Assembly (NCBI GenBank): GCA_018063485.1
Contig: JAGPBG010000057.1
Location: forward strand, 1 to 9,653
Reading direction: 5' to 3'
Origin: Cypionkella sp.
GTDB lineage: Bacteria > Pseudomonadota > Alphaproteobacteria > Rhodobacterales > Rhodobacteraceae
Length of the DNA: 9,653 bases
Shown: positions 1 to 7,072 of the stretch, one piece after another
Layout: each line of letters begins with the position of its first letter
Position numbering within the stretch: the stretch's first letter is position 1
Notes under the pieces: model-generated
The model's database searches: none
What the model saw: the letters and a program-made list of their open reading frames with translations, nothing else
Told to the model about the DNA's origin: nothing
Position numbers and translations under genes: made by a program

Positions 1-1202
1 GTGGACAACAACCTTCCGCGCACGGCATGCAGGGTGCTGCCGTCGCGGATGATTTCCTCTTCGACCGTGCAGCGCAATGAGGCCATTGAAATCGCCATGG
101 TCTCGGCCCCGGCGAAATCGGCGCGGCTTTGCGCCTCACGCAGCATCGCCTGCATGATCGCCGTCAGAGCCGGGTGCTGTGCCTGATGCAGATGATCGGC
201 CTTTGTTGCGGCAAAGAGGATTTTCTCGACCCGTTTTCCACCCAAAAGCCCGCTTAGCCAACGATTGCGGCCGGGGCGAAAGGCCGACAGCACCTCGGCC
301 ATGGTGCGGCGCAGATCCTCAACGGCGCGGGGGCCCTGGTGGATTGCGCCCAAGACATCAACCAGCACAATCTGCCGGTCAATCTTGGCAAAATGATCGC
401 GGAAAAACGGCTGCACCACCTTGGATTTATAGACATCAAAGCGGCGCTGCATCTCGCGCCAGAGGCTGTTGCGGGGGGTGTTGGCGGGCTGCGGCAAGGG
501 TGCGAATGTCAGCACCGGCGAGCCCGCCAGATCGCCGGGCAGCAAGAACCGCCCCGGTGTGCAATCAGACCAACCCGCCGCACGCGCGGCCACAAGGTAA
601 TCGGTGAAAGCGGCGGCAAGGGCTGCGGCCTTGGGTTCCTCTAGCCGCAGCGCGCCATCCTCGGCACGGGCAAGCGCCATGAAAGCGGCGGCTTCGGCGC
701 GTTTGTCGATGCGTGCAAGGGTGGCTTCGGACCATTCGGCATAGCTCTTGTCCATCAATGCCAGATCAAGCAGCCATTCGCCGGGATAATCAACAATATC
801 GACATGCACGGTTTGCGGGCCGCCCAGTTTGCCGAAAAACCCCTGATGGCGGACCCGGAACGACAGGCGCAATTCGGACACCGCACGGGTGGAATTCGGC
901 CAGCGCGGATCGTCGCCGGTCAGGGCGGCAAGGTGGTCTTCATAGGCAAAGCGCGGCAAGGTGTCATCGGGTTGTGGTTGCAGATAGACCGCCTCGATCC
1001 GGCCTTGGGCATTGGCGCGCAATTGCGGCATCCGGCCCCGGTCCAGAAGATTGGCGACAAGCCCGGTGATGAACACGGTTTTGCCCGCACGCGACAGGCC
1101 GGTGACGCCCAGGCGCAGCACGGGTTCAAAGAACGCCCCCGAGACCGAAGCCATGGTGCCTTCGATCTGGCGGGAGATGCTGTCGGTCAGACTGGAAAAC
1201 AA
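1..1202 (-). CDS. ycjX: YcjX-family (DUF463) P-loop NTPase, 3' end outside window
   Basis: The frame is open on the minus strand from about 1202 to the window edge, giving about 400 residues without a stop. The C-terminus is cut off; E. coli YcjX is about 465 residues. Near the N-terminus is a Walker A motif GLSRAGKT (about residues 35-42), preceded by the family-typical stretch FFEPVLRLGVT. A DYPGEWLLDLALMDKSYAEW segment (about 138-157) corresponds to the G3-like region of YcjX proteins. I place the start at TTG 1202, the only start-type codon between an in-frame stop at 1211-1209 and the next ATG at 1155. It has AAAGGCGG about 5 bases upstream and gives MFSSLTDSISRQIEG, a plausible YcjX N-terminus. 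The ATG at 1155 would still keep the P-loop. The family is a putative GTP/ATP-binding protein linked in enterobacteria to the phage-shock/stress regulon. Its biochemical role is poorly known, and the usual partner ycjF, if present, lies beyond the left edge. The gene is divergent from truA. Confidence 0.9.
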   Translation of the reverse strand, partial: MFSSLTDSISRQIEGTMASVSGAFFEPVLRLGVTGLSRAGKTVFITGLVANLLDRGRMPQLRANAQGRIEAVYLQPQPDDTLPRFAYEDHLAALTGDDPRWPNSTRAVSELRLSFRVRHQGFFGKLGGPQTVHVDIVDYPGEWLLDLALMDKSYAEWSEATLARIDKRAEAAAFMALARAEDGALRLEEPKAAALAAAFTDYLVAARAAGWSDCTPGRFLLPGDLAGSPVLTFAPLPQPANTPRNSLWREMQRRFDVYKSKVVQPFFRDHFAKIDRQIVLVDVLGAIHQGPRAVEDLRRTMAEVLSAFRPGRNRWLSGLLGGKRVEKILFAATKADHLHQAQHPALTAIMQAMLREAQSRADFAGAETMAISMASLRCTVEEEIIRDGSTLHAVRGRLLS

Positions 1203-1301
1203 CGTGCGCCGCCTTTAAGTTACGCCCCGAACATAGGGGCTGGTGCAAGGATTTGGTAGGGGCCATGGACAGCAGTGCCAGCATTGGATAGCAAAGGCCT
1301 C
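1203..1301. promoter_or_regulatory. Divergent intergenic region between the YcjX-family gene and truA
   Basis: These 99 bases separate two divergently transcribed genes, so both promoters should lie here or overlap the gene starts. I see no convincing pair of -35 and -10 boxes. On the minus strand a TTGCAC and a TAACTT occur, but about 20 bases apart, which is poor spacing. A small inverted repeat GCCCC-N7-GGGGC spans 1224-1240 and could be an operator or chance in GC-rich DNA. Ribosome binding sites are clearer: AAAGGCGG before the TTG of the YcjX-family gene, and AAAGG ending about 4 bases before the truA ATG. Confidence 0.4.
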
Positions 1302-2072
1302 ATGCCAAGATATGCGCTATTGATCGAATATGACGGCCAGCCCTTCAACGGTTGGCAACGCCAGGCGGGTGGTCAATTGACTGTGCAAGGCGTGATCGAG
1401 GCGGCTTTGGCGCGGCTGGAGCCGGGGGCACATACCATTGTCGCCGCCGGGCGCACCGATGCGGGGGTGCATGCGACGGGACAAGTGGCGCATTGCGATC
1501 TGGTCAAGGAGTGGGACGCCTGCAAGCTGATGGGCGCTCTGAATGCCCATTTGCGCGACTATCCGGTAGCGGTTTTGCAGGTGGCGCGTGTGGAAGAGAG
1601 CTTCCACGCGCGGTTTTCGGCGATCGAGCGGCGCTATCTGTTTCGGCTGGTGGCAAGGCGCGCGCCCGCCACGCATGACAAGGGCAAGGTCTGGCGGGTG
1701 ATGATGCCGCTGGATGTGACGGCGATGCGGCAAGGGGCGGCTCATCTGATCGGCAAGCATGATTTCACAACTTTTCGCTCAACCTGGTGTCAGGCAGCCA
1801 GCCCGGTCAAGACGCTGGATGAGATTAGCATTTCAGAACGGCCCTATCCGGGCGGGGTCGAGTACCGCTTTGCCTTGCGCGCGCGCAGTTTTCTGCACAA
1901 TCAGGTGCGCTCGATTGTGGGCACTTTGGAGCGGGTGGGTGCCGGAGCCTGGCCACCCGAGCGGGTGGCGGAGGCGCTGATCGCGCGCGCGCGTACGGCC
2001 TGTGGTCCGGTGTCGCCACCAGATGGGCTTTGCATGACGGGTGTTGGGTATCCGGTCGATCCATTCGGCTGA
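1302..2072 (+). CDS. truA: tRNA pseudouridine(38-40) synthase TruA
   Basis: This 256-residue protein is of normal length for TruA, which isomerises uridines 38, 39 and 40 in the anticodon stem-loop of many tRNAs. The N-terminus [19 protein letters not shown] is the family signature. The catalytic motif [13 protein letters not shown] contains Asp53, equivalent to the nucleophile Asp60 of E. coli. Further conserved blocks are [19 protein letters not shown] (about residues 155-173) and [20 protein letters not shown] (about 196-215), which form the second half of the pseudouridine synthase fold. I chose ATG 1302 because the YALLIEYDG block starts right after it, as usual in this family, and AAAGG lies just upstream. 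A GTG at 1275 in the same frame would add nine unconserved residues. The gene is alone on its strand in this window and converges with the exonuclease-fusion gene. Confidence 0.97.
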   Translation: MPRYALLIEYDGQPFNGWQRQAGGQLTVQGVIEAALARLEPGAHTIVAAGRTDAGVHATGQVAHCDLVKEWDACKLMGALNAHLRDYPVAVLQVARVEESFHARFSAIERRYLFRLVARRAPATHDKGKVWRVMMPLDVTAMRQGAAHLIGKHDFTTFRSTWCQAASPVKTLDEISISERPYPGGVEYRFALRARSFLHNQVRSIVGTLERVGAGAWPPERVAEALIARARTACGPVSPPDGLCMTGVGYPVDPFG

Positions 2073-2092
2073 TGCGCGCTGCGTTGAATTGA

Positions 2093-2153
2093 ATTCACCT
2101 CGCCACCCGAGACAGCGATTGCTTTGCATACGCGTTCGGGTGGCGAGGTGAAT
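2093..2153. repeat. Perfect 18-bp inverted repeat between convergent genes
   Basis: The left arm 2093-2110 (ATTCACCTCGCCACCCGA) is the exact reverse complement of the right arm 2136-2153, with a 25-base loop. It lies 20 bases after the truA stop and about 55 bases past the stop of the opposing gene. The likeliest role is a bidirectional transcription terminator or 3'-end stabilising hairpin. However, no T-tract follows the stem on either strand: the bases after the right arm are ACTTGTATCTG. A dispersed palindromic repeat element or a protein-binding site is therefore also possible. I see no second copy in this window. Confidence 0.8.
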
Positions 2154-2208
2154 ACTTGTATCTGATTGAACGCCACGCGCTTTAACCGGTTTTGCACCAG
2201 CAAGACTC

Positions 2209-4269
2209 TCAGTTCAGGTCTTTGAGCAGCCTGCCATGACGGCGCACTTCGGTCAGCACCGCGCCGAAAGTGTCAAAACCCAAGCCTTGCAACATGGGCA
2301 AGAGTTTCAGGAAAGCATCTGCTGTGGCGACAGTATCGCCAAGCGCGGTGTGTCGGGCTTCTTCGGCAATGGTGATGCCCAGCCGGTGAGTCAGGGCGTC
2401 AAGGCTGTGGGTTTCGTGTTGGCCGTAAACCACCGCCGACAACAGGACGGTGTCAAGGATCGGATTGTCAAAAAGCAGGCCGGTGGCTGCTTCGGTGCGG
2501 CGAAGGAATTCCATATCGAAGGGCGCGTTATGGGCGATCAGCACCGCGCCGGCGGCAAAGGCGTGAAAGCGGCGGGCGACATCGGTAATTTCGGGGGCGT
2601 CGGCCACCATTGCGCCGGTGATGCCATGAACGGCAGTTGATGAGGCGGGGATTGAGCGCCGGGGGTTGACCAGCGTGTCGAACACCTCGCTTTGCAGCCG
2701 TCTGCCGTTCACGATGCGGACGGCGGCAATCTGGACGATCTCATCGCCCTGATCGGGCAAGAGGCCGGTGGTTTCAGTGTCGAAAACCACATAAGTCAGA
2801 TCTTTCAGGCGCTGTTCTGCGACCTTGTCGTTGCGCGCCTTGGACAACAGGTCGAAATCATAGACCACTGCGCGGGCCACTGGCTTTGGGCGGTTGCCCG
2901 AGCGGCGGGCCATTTGCAGCGGCAGACAAAGGCTGTGGCGCGGGCCATGAGTTTCGGGCCAGATGTCGGTGGCATGGCGGGTCAACACCACGCGGGCGCT
3001 GAGATCGGGAGTGGCCGGGTCAATGGGTCTGGTGAGCCAGTTGTCGAGGGTTGCAAGCCCCAGTGGCGCGCCAGCCCATTCCAGCCGCAGCATGGCGTCG
3101 CTGTCGTCTTCGGTCAGCGTCAGGTGGAGTGGCTGGTCCAGATCGCGGGCGATCGTGTTGATCAGGCCGACGATCTCAAAGCCGTTGCAATGCAACAAGA
3201 TCGGGGGCGGCTCGGCATGGGTGATGGTGAGACCCTCGGTTTGCAGCCTTGCAACCAGGCCGTCGATCAGGTCAGAGCCGCGGGTGATGGCGAGCGGCCA
3301 GTGCTCGCTGCGCTGGGCCTCGTTGCTGGCCATCAGATCGGACAGGGCGGCTGAAAGCGCCGTAGCCTCCTGGCGCAAGGCAATGTCGGCCCTGGCGGGG
3401 AGCGGTTCGCCTTGCGGAAGCACATCCAGGAGCGTGGCGAGATTGGCGATAGGGCGGCGCAGGCGGGCGAATACCTCGGCCATCAGCGATTCGCGCTGGG
3501 CGATGGCGTTCAGATCGGCGGTGACATCACGCAAGGTAAGCACATAGCCGGGGCGGGTGCTGTCGCCATCAAAGGCCAAAAGGCGCATCCTTGCCGCCAG
3601 CATCTGCGAATCGCGTTTGGTTGTGCAAAGCAGGTCCGAGGCGGCTTCGGCATCGCCGGTGGCCAAAAGGCGGCTGTAGGCGTGTAGCAAAGGGCCTTGG
3701 TGCAGATAATCAAGCAGGGTGCGGGCCAGACCAGCGGCTTCTCCGGCACGCAACAGATCGAGGGCCTGGCCGTTGTAGAATACAAGTTGGTGATCGGCCG
3801 AGCAGAGCAACACGCCCAAGGGCACATCGGCCAGCAGAGCCTCCAACCGGGCCTTCTCGCCAGTGAGGCGGGCGGTCTCGCGGGCAACGGATTCGGTCAG
3901 CGCAGAGCGGGTTTCGGCCAAGGATGCGGCCGCGGCCGCCGCTGCGGGTGCCAGATCGCCCAGATAGCGGGCGATGGCGGTGTCCAGCTGTGCATCCACC
4001 CCGCCATGAGCGCGGGCGCGCAGCGCACCCGAAAGCTGATCAATCGGTTTGGCGACGTTTGCATCGAACAGGAACCAGACCCATGCCACCAGCCCCAGAA
4101 TGGCAAAGCCTGCCAAGGCCCCGGCCTGCACAAAGCCCGGCGCACTTTCTGGGGTGCCGGCGTGGCGATAGCCAAATGCGAGGCCCAGCACCAGCAGGGC
4201 CAAGGCCCCAAGGGCAAGGGCGGCAAAAAACAAGAATATCCGCAGCCGCAGGGACAGGGACCGCAGCAC
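2209..4269 (-). CDS. Membrane PAS/histidine-kinase-like protein fused to a DnaQ-type 3'-5' exonuclease
   Basis: This 686-residue protein starts at GTG 4269, one base after the TAG of the response regulator gene, with a GAGGGGG run just upstream. In order it has two membrane segments (about 10-32 and 49-69), a HAMP-like linker (KPIDQL, about 74-95), an Ala-rich coiled helix, a PAS-like domain (about 145-250, DVPLGVLLCSADHQLVFYN), a kinase-like dimerisation/ATPase region (about 255-455) and an exonuclease domain (about 490-655). The kinase part is degenerate: in FARLRRPIANL, Ala268 stands where the phospho-acceptor His is expected, and no clear G boxes are seen in the ATPase part. The exonuclease part looks intact, with the DEDDh set Asp497 and Glu499 (FDTETTGL), Asp585 (HNAPFD), His640 and Asp645 (HTALGD), as in PolIII epsilon and its relatives. 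It is unlikely to be the replicative proofreading subunit, given the membrane anchor and sensor domains. The substrate (DNA, RNA or small nucleotide) cannot be told. It is the last gene of the minus-strand operon. Confidence 0.9.
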   Translation of the reverse strand: MLRSLSLRLRIFLFFAALALGALALLVLGLAFGYRHAGTPESAPGFVQAGALAGFAILGLVAWVWFLFDANVAKPIDQLSGALRARAHGGVDAQLDTAIARYLGDLAPAAAAAAASLAETRSALTESVARETARLTGEKARLEALLADVPLGVLLCSADHQLVFYNGQALDLLRAGEAAGLARTLLDYLHQGPLLHAYSRLLATGDAEAASDLLCTTKRDSQMLAARMRLLAFDGDSTRPGYVLTLRDVTADLNAIAQRESLMAEVFARLRRPIANLATLLDVLPQGEPLPARADIALRQEATALSAALSDLMASNEAQRSEHWPLAITRGSDLIDGLVARLQTEGLTITHAEPPPILLHCNGFEIVGLINTIARDLDQPLHLTLTEDDSDAMLRLEWAGAPLGLATLDNWLTRPIDPATPDLSARVVLTRHATDIWPETHGPRHSLCLPLQMARRSGNRPKPVARAVVYDFDLLSKARNDKVAEQRLKDLTYVVFDTETTGLLPDQGDEIVQIAAVRIVNGRRLQSEVFDTLVNPRRSIPASSTAVHGITGAMVADAPEITDVARRFHAFAAGAVLIAHNAPFDMEFLRRTEAATGLLFDNPILDTVLLSAVVYGQHETHSLDALTHRLGITIAEEARHTALGDTVATADAFLKLLPMLQGLGFDTFGAVLTEVRRHGRLLKDLN

Positions 4270-4270
4270 C

Positions 4271-4660
4271 CTACACCCCCTCGGCCAGCAGGCGGCGCAC
4301 CTCGTCGCGCAACTCCTTCAATTCGAAGGGTTTCGAGATGAAGCCATCCGCCCCCAGCGCCAACCCCTTGCGCCGCTCGATCGCCGAACCGCGCGCCGTC
4401 ATCATCAGGATTTTCACATCCGCCAGCGCGGGGTCCATGCGCATGGTCTGGCAGATCTCATAGCCCGAAACCTCGGGCAGCATCACATCAAGCAACACAA
4501 GATCGGGGCGCGAGGTGCGGATGCGCTCTATCGCGTCGCCGCCGTTGGCGATGCGGTCATGCTCATAGCCCTCGCGCGTCAACAGGTAATCCAGCGCCAG
4601 CGCGATGTTGTCCTCATCCTCGACCACCAGAATACGGCTTTTGCGCTGGGCGTCAGACAT
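4271..4660 (-). CDS. Stand-alone CheY-like response regulator receiver
   Basis: This 129-residue protein consists of a single receiver domain with no DNA-binding or enzymatic output domain. All key residues are present: the acidic pair Glu14/Asp15 (RILVVEDED), the phospho-acceptor Asp58 (LVLLDVMLP), Thr88 (MMTARG) and Lys110 (FISKPF). It should therefore be phosphorylatable by a histidine kinase and signal by protein-protein contact. I chose ATG 4660 because AAGGAG lies 8 bases upstream and MSDAQRKSRILVVEDE is a typical receiver start. A longer open frame upstream only reads the neighbouring gene out of frame. It starts one base after the TGA of the membrane protein gene and ends one base before the GTG of the exonuclease fusion, which suggests translational coupling. 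The adjacent kinase-like protein lacks the phospho-His, so the phosphate donor is probably encoded elsewhere, unless that protein is only a binding partner. Confidence 0.95.
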   Translation of the reverse strand: MSDAQRKSRILVVEDEDNIALALDYLLTREGYEHDRIANGGDAIERIRTSRPDLVLLDVMLPEVSGYEICQTMRMDPALADVKILMMTARGSAIERRKGLALGADGFISKPFELKELRDEVRRLLAEGV

Positions 4661-4661
4661 G

Positions 4662-5183
4662 TCACTGCTCCTTGCATGCAGCCTTTTGCATTGGATCATC
4701 TGCGGGTGCCGCCTGCCATGTGGCGGCGGAAAGCGTGCCATCGGCGGCCAGTGCCGCGCCATCGACCAGCACGGCCTGCATCCCCTTGGCGCAATCAAAG
4801 GCCATGGGGATACGCAGGGTTTTGCCCCAGCGTTGCACCACCATCGCCTCGGCCTGACGCAAAGCGCTGTCGCCTCCGGCCATTTTCAGCGTGGTGCCAT
4901 CAAAGGCAACAAAGCGCAGATGGATCGGGAACAGATACGACCATGGCCGCCAGACCTGAGTTTCATCGGGGGCGGAAACGACGGTCACCTCGGGCGGCAG
5001 CACAGCGGTCACGCGGGGGAACCATGAATATTCGTTCCAGACCGAAAAGACGATCATGCCTGCACCGATGGCCGCGGGAACGGTCCAGCCGGGAAGTTTT
5101 CCTTTGGTGAAAAAGCGCAGGGTCATGATGACCCCGGCAACTCCGACACCGGCAACGATCATGGCGATCAGTTCAAGCCACAT
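4662..5183 (-). CDS. Two-pass membrane protein of unknown function
   Basis: This 173-residue protein has two hydrophobic segments near the N-terminus (about 3-23, ELIAMIVAGVGVAGVIMTL, and 33-50, WTVPAAIGAGMIVFSVW). They are joined by a short basic loop RFFTKGKLPG, so a hairpin with a C-terminal soluble domain of about 120 residues is likely. The positive loop suggests a cytoplasmic loop with the C-terminal domain outside, in the periplasm. Aromatic features stand out: WNEYSWFPR just after the second segment, and VWRPWSYLFPIHLRF (about 78-91). I recognise no family. I chose ATG 5183 because TGAAAGG lies about 7 bases upstream and the membrane segment follows at once; an upstream start would lie in the previous gene. 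It sits 10 bases after the DUF294 gene and one base before the receiver gene, so it is probably co-expressed with them. An accessory or sensing role in the same pathway is inference from position only. Confidence 0.85.
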   Translation of the reverse strand: MWLELIAMIVAGVGVAGVIMTLRFFTKGKLPGWTVPAAIGAGMIVFSVWNEYSWFPRVTAVLPPEVTVVSAPDETQVWRPWSYLFPIHLRFVAFDGTTLKMAGGDSALRQAEAMVVQRWGKTLRIPMAFDCAKGMQAVLVDGAALAADGTLSAATWQAAPADDPMQKAACKEQ

Positions 5184-5193
5184 ATTGGGCCTT

Positions 5194-7014
5194 TCATGTT
5201 CTGGCACCACGGGCAGAGCCCACGGCGGATTGCATGGTGCGCACCACGACAAATGCGTCGCGCAGGTTGGTACGATCGAAATCCGAGAGATCAGACGGGG
5301 CCATGAAATTCGTAGGCTTGGCGCCGCTGCGAATTTGGCGGGCCTGATGTTCCAGTCTCGTTTCGGCGATCATGTCATAGGCGTCGATCAGATCGCGCGC
5401 GCCGGAAGGCGAGATCACGCCCGAACCATCGGCCCCTTGCAGGCGGGCACGGGTGTTTGCGGCGGGTAATTTCCCGATCAGCGCGTAGACGCGCCCCAGG
5501 TCAGTCACCGGCACCACGCCGTTATGTTTCAGATCAATCTGGTTTTTATGCTCACCCGACCAAAAGGTGGCAAAGCCGCGCAGCAGGCCAAGGGGTGGGG
5601 TATGGGTGAGGGAATTTGCCACCATATGCGCCACAAAGATCGAATTGGCGGCAGCATTCTCCAGCGTTTCGGTTTGCAGGGCGGTGAACAGGCTGCTGTC
5701 GCCGCCGATCGGGCGTAGATCGAACATCACCGAAGCCAGCATTTGCGCCATCGGATCAGGGGTGGCGATCCATTTGTGGAAATAGCCCTGCCATGTGATC
5801 AGGCGTTGGCACCATTGTGGATTGGTCGCCATCATATTGCCGGGGCAGTAAAAATAGCCGCAGTGATCCAGCCCGTCGGACACGAATTTCGCCAAGGCCG
5901 CGAAATACTCCATATCTGCAGCGGTGGCTGTATCGTCGATGATCAGGCAATTGTCCTGGTCGGAAACGCCGGTCTGTTCCTGCCGCCCTTGTGATCCGCA
6001 AGCCAGCCACAGATAGCGCACAGGGGCCACACCCAATTGCGTCTTGGCCAGTGTCAGCAGGCGGCGGGTGACGGTATCGGCGATATCGGTGATCAGCCGT
6101 GTGGTGACCTGATGCGCGGTGTTGCTGCCAACCAGTTGCACCAGCAGTTGCGGGATGCGGCGGGTGACCAGCGCCATGGCGGCGGCGGTATCGGCCTGCA
6201 CCAGATCCTGCATCAGTTGCGCTGATGAGGTGGCCTGATAGCGGGTGATGTCGGTTTGGGTGACCATGCCCATCAGCCGCCCGTTTTCGACCACCGGCAA
6301 ATGGCCGATGCCCTTTTCCAGCATCAGTTGCAGCACATCCGAGCCAAGAGCCTGTGGCGGCAGGCTGATCGGATTGGCGGTCATCACCTGGGCAATCGGC
6401 GTATCAGCGGGCAGTCCGTCGGCCAACACACGGCCGGTCAGATCGCGGGTGGTGATGATCCCGATGAATTTGCCAGCCTCGACCACGCCAAGGCTGGAGA
6501 TATGGGCGTCGCGCATCTGGATGGCGGCGGTCTGGGCGGTGGCGTCGGGTGGGCAGGTCAGGGGGTGACGGCTCATCAATTCGCCCACGGTTTGCACCGC
6601 GAGTTCGGCGTTGCGGGTATCGGCGGACCGGCCCCGGTTGAAGAACCGGTCAAAGGCGGGGTTGTCAGCGATCAGGTTGCGAAAACTGGCGGCGGGCAGC
6701 ATCAAGAGGGTGGTCGGGGTGACAGTTTGCGCCGATGAGGCGGCAAGCCCGTCGCGCAGCAACCCGCGCTCGCCAAAGGAATTGCGCGGACCCAGGGCAG
6801 ACACTTGCGCACCGCTGGCGTCAAGGATCGAGATCTCGCCGCTTTGGATCAGATAAAGGCCTTCTAGCGTGGCACCGATGGTGTAGATCAGCGTCTCGGC
6901 GGGCAGGTCACTGCGGCGAAACAAGCTGGCGACACGCGCCAGCTCGTCATGCGGCAGGCTGTCATAGGGGTGAACGGATTCCAGAAATCCGATAAGGGCG
7001 GGCAGATCGTCCAT
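5194..7014 (-). CDS. cNMP-binding-like / tandem CBS / DUF294 nucleotidyltransferase-like signalling protein
   Basis: This 606-residue soluble protein has a cyclic-nucleotide-binding fold (about 15-115), two CBS motifs (about 143-200, VGELMSRHPLTCPP, and 207-260, VMTANPISLPP...GIGHLPVVENG), then the DUF294 nucleotidyltransferase-like domain (about 285-415) and its C-terminal helical domain (about 455-595). The nucleotidyltransferase signature GSQGRQEQTGVSDQDNCLI is intact, with Gly340-Ser341 and metal-binding Asp352 and Asp354, as in GlnD-related enzymes. In the cNMP pocket FGERGLLRDGLAASS, the Arg that binds the cyclic phosphate in CAP appears replaced by Ala92, so cAMP binding is doubtful. 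CBS pairs usually bind adenosine nucleotides. I chose ATG 7014 because GGGGAC lies just upstream and the cNMP-like fold starts soon after; the open frame further upstream runs through the terminator hairpin and the symporter gene. Proteins of this architecture are commonly encoded beside DUF4212/SSS transporters. The likely role is sensing and regulation rather than transport, and no substrate is known to me. Confidence 0.93.
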   Translation of the reverse strand: MDDLPALIGFLESVHPYDSLPHDELARVASLFRRSDLPAETLIYTIGATLEGLYLIQSGEISILDASGAQVSALGPRNSFGERGLLRDGLAASSAQTVTPTTLLMLPAASFRNLIADNPAFDRFFNRGRSADTRNAELAVQTVGELMSRHPLTCPPDATAQTAAIQMRDAHISSLGVVEAGKFIGIITTRDLTGRVLADGLPADTPIAQVMTANPISLPPQALGSDVLQLMLEKGIGHLPVVENGRLMGMVTQTDITRYQATSSAQLMQDLVQADTAAAMALVTRRIPQLLVQLVGSNTAHQVTTRLITDIADTVTRRLLTLAKTQLGVAPVRYLWLACGSQGRQEQTGVSDQDNCLIIDDTATAADMEYFAALAKFVSDGLDHCGYFYCPGNMMATNPQWCQRLITWQGYFHKWIATPDPMAQMLASVMFDLRPIGGDSSLFTALQTETLENAAANSIFVAHMVANSLTHTPPLGLLRGFATFWSGEHKNQIDLKHNGVVPVTDLGRVYALIGKLPAANTRARLQGADGSGVISPSGARDLIDAYDMIAETRLEHQARQIRSGAKPTNFMAPSDLSDFDRTNLRDAFVVVRTMQSAVGSARGART

Positions 7015-7026
7015 TTTCGTCCCCGG

Positions 7027-7066
7027 CAAACAGAATGGCGCGCCTCCCAAGATGAGAGGCGCGCCA
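7027..7066 (-). terminator. Hairpin terminator/attenuator after the symporter gene
   Basis: An 11-bp perfect stem (arms 7036-7046 and 7056-7066, TGGCGCGCCTC and its complement) with a 9-base loop begins 6 bases after the symporter TAA. On the transcribed strand it is followed by TTCTGTTTG, a T-rich run as in an intrinsic terminator. It ends only about 21 bases before the ATG of the DUF294 gene. The most likely effect is partial termination or 3'-end stabilisation, giving more symporter than regulator mRNA. The downstream gene would then depend on read-through or on a promoter inside the symporter gene. Confidence 0.8.
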
Positions 7067-7072
7067 AGGGGT

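Noticed and set aside
179..1259. + strand open frames opposite the YcjX-family gene
   Set aside because: The minus strand encodes a continuous YcjX-like protein with Walker A and DYPGEW motifs. The + frames have low-complexity Arg/Pro/Ala-rich translations.
1275..1301. GTG start for truA nine codons upstream
   Set aside because: The added residues are not part of the TruA pattern, and ATG 1302 has a better-placed AAAGG.
2209..2700. Calling the exonuclease the replicative PolIII epsilon subunit (dnaQ)
   Set aside because: The nuclease is attached to a membrane-anchored PAS/kinase-like module and sits in a transporter/signalling operon, so a proofreading role is unlikely.
2692..4341. Several + strand open frames of 90-220 codons opposite the exonuclease fusion
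   Set aside because: They overlap a gene with clear conserved motifs, lack recognisable domains or good ribosome binding sites, and show antisense composition.
4661..4798. N-terminal extension of the receiver protein by 46 residues
   Set aside because: It lies inside the upstream membrane protein gene out of frame. ATG 4660 with AAGGAG gives a standard receiver start.
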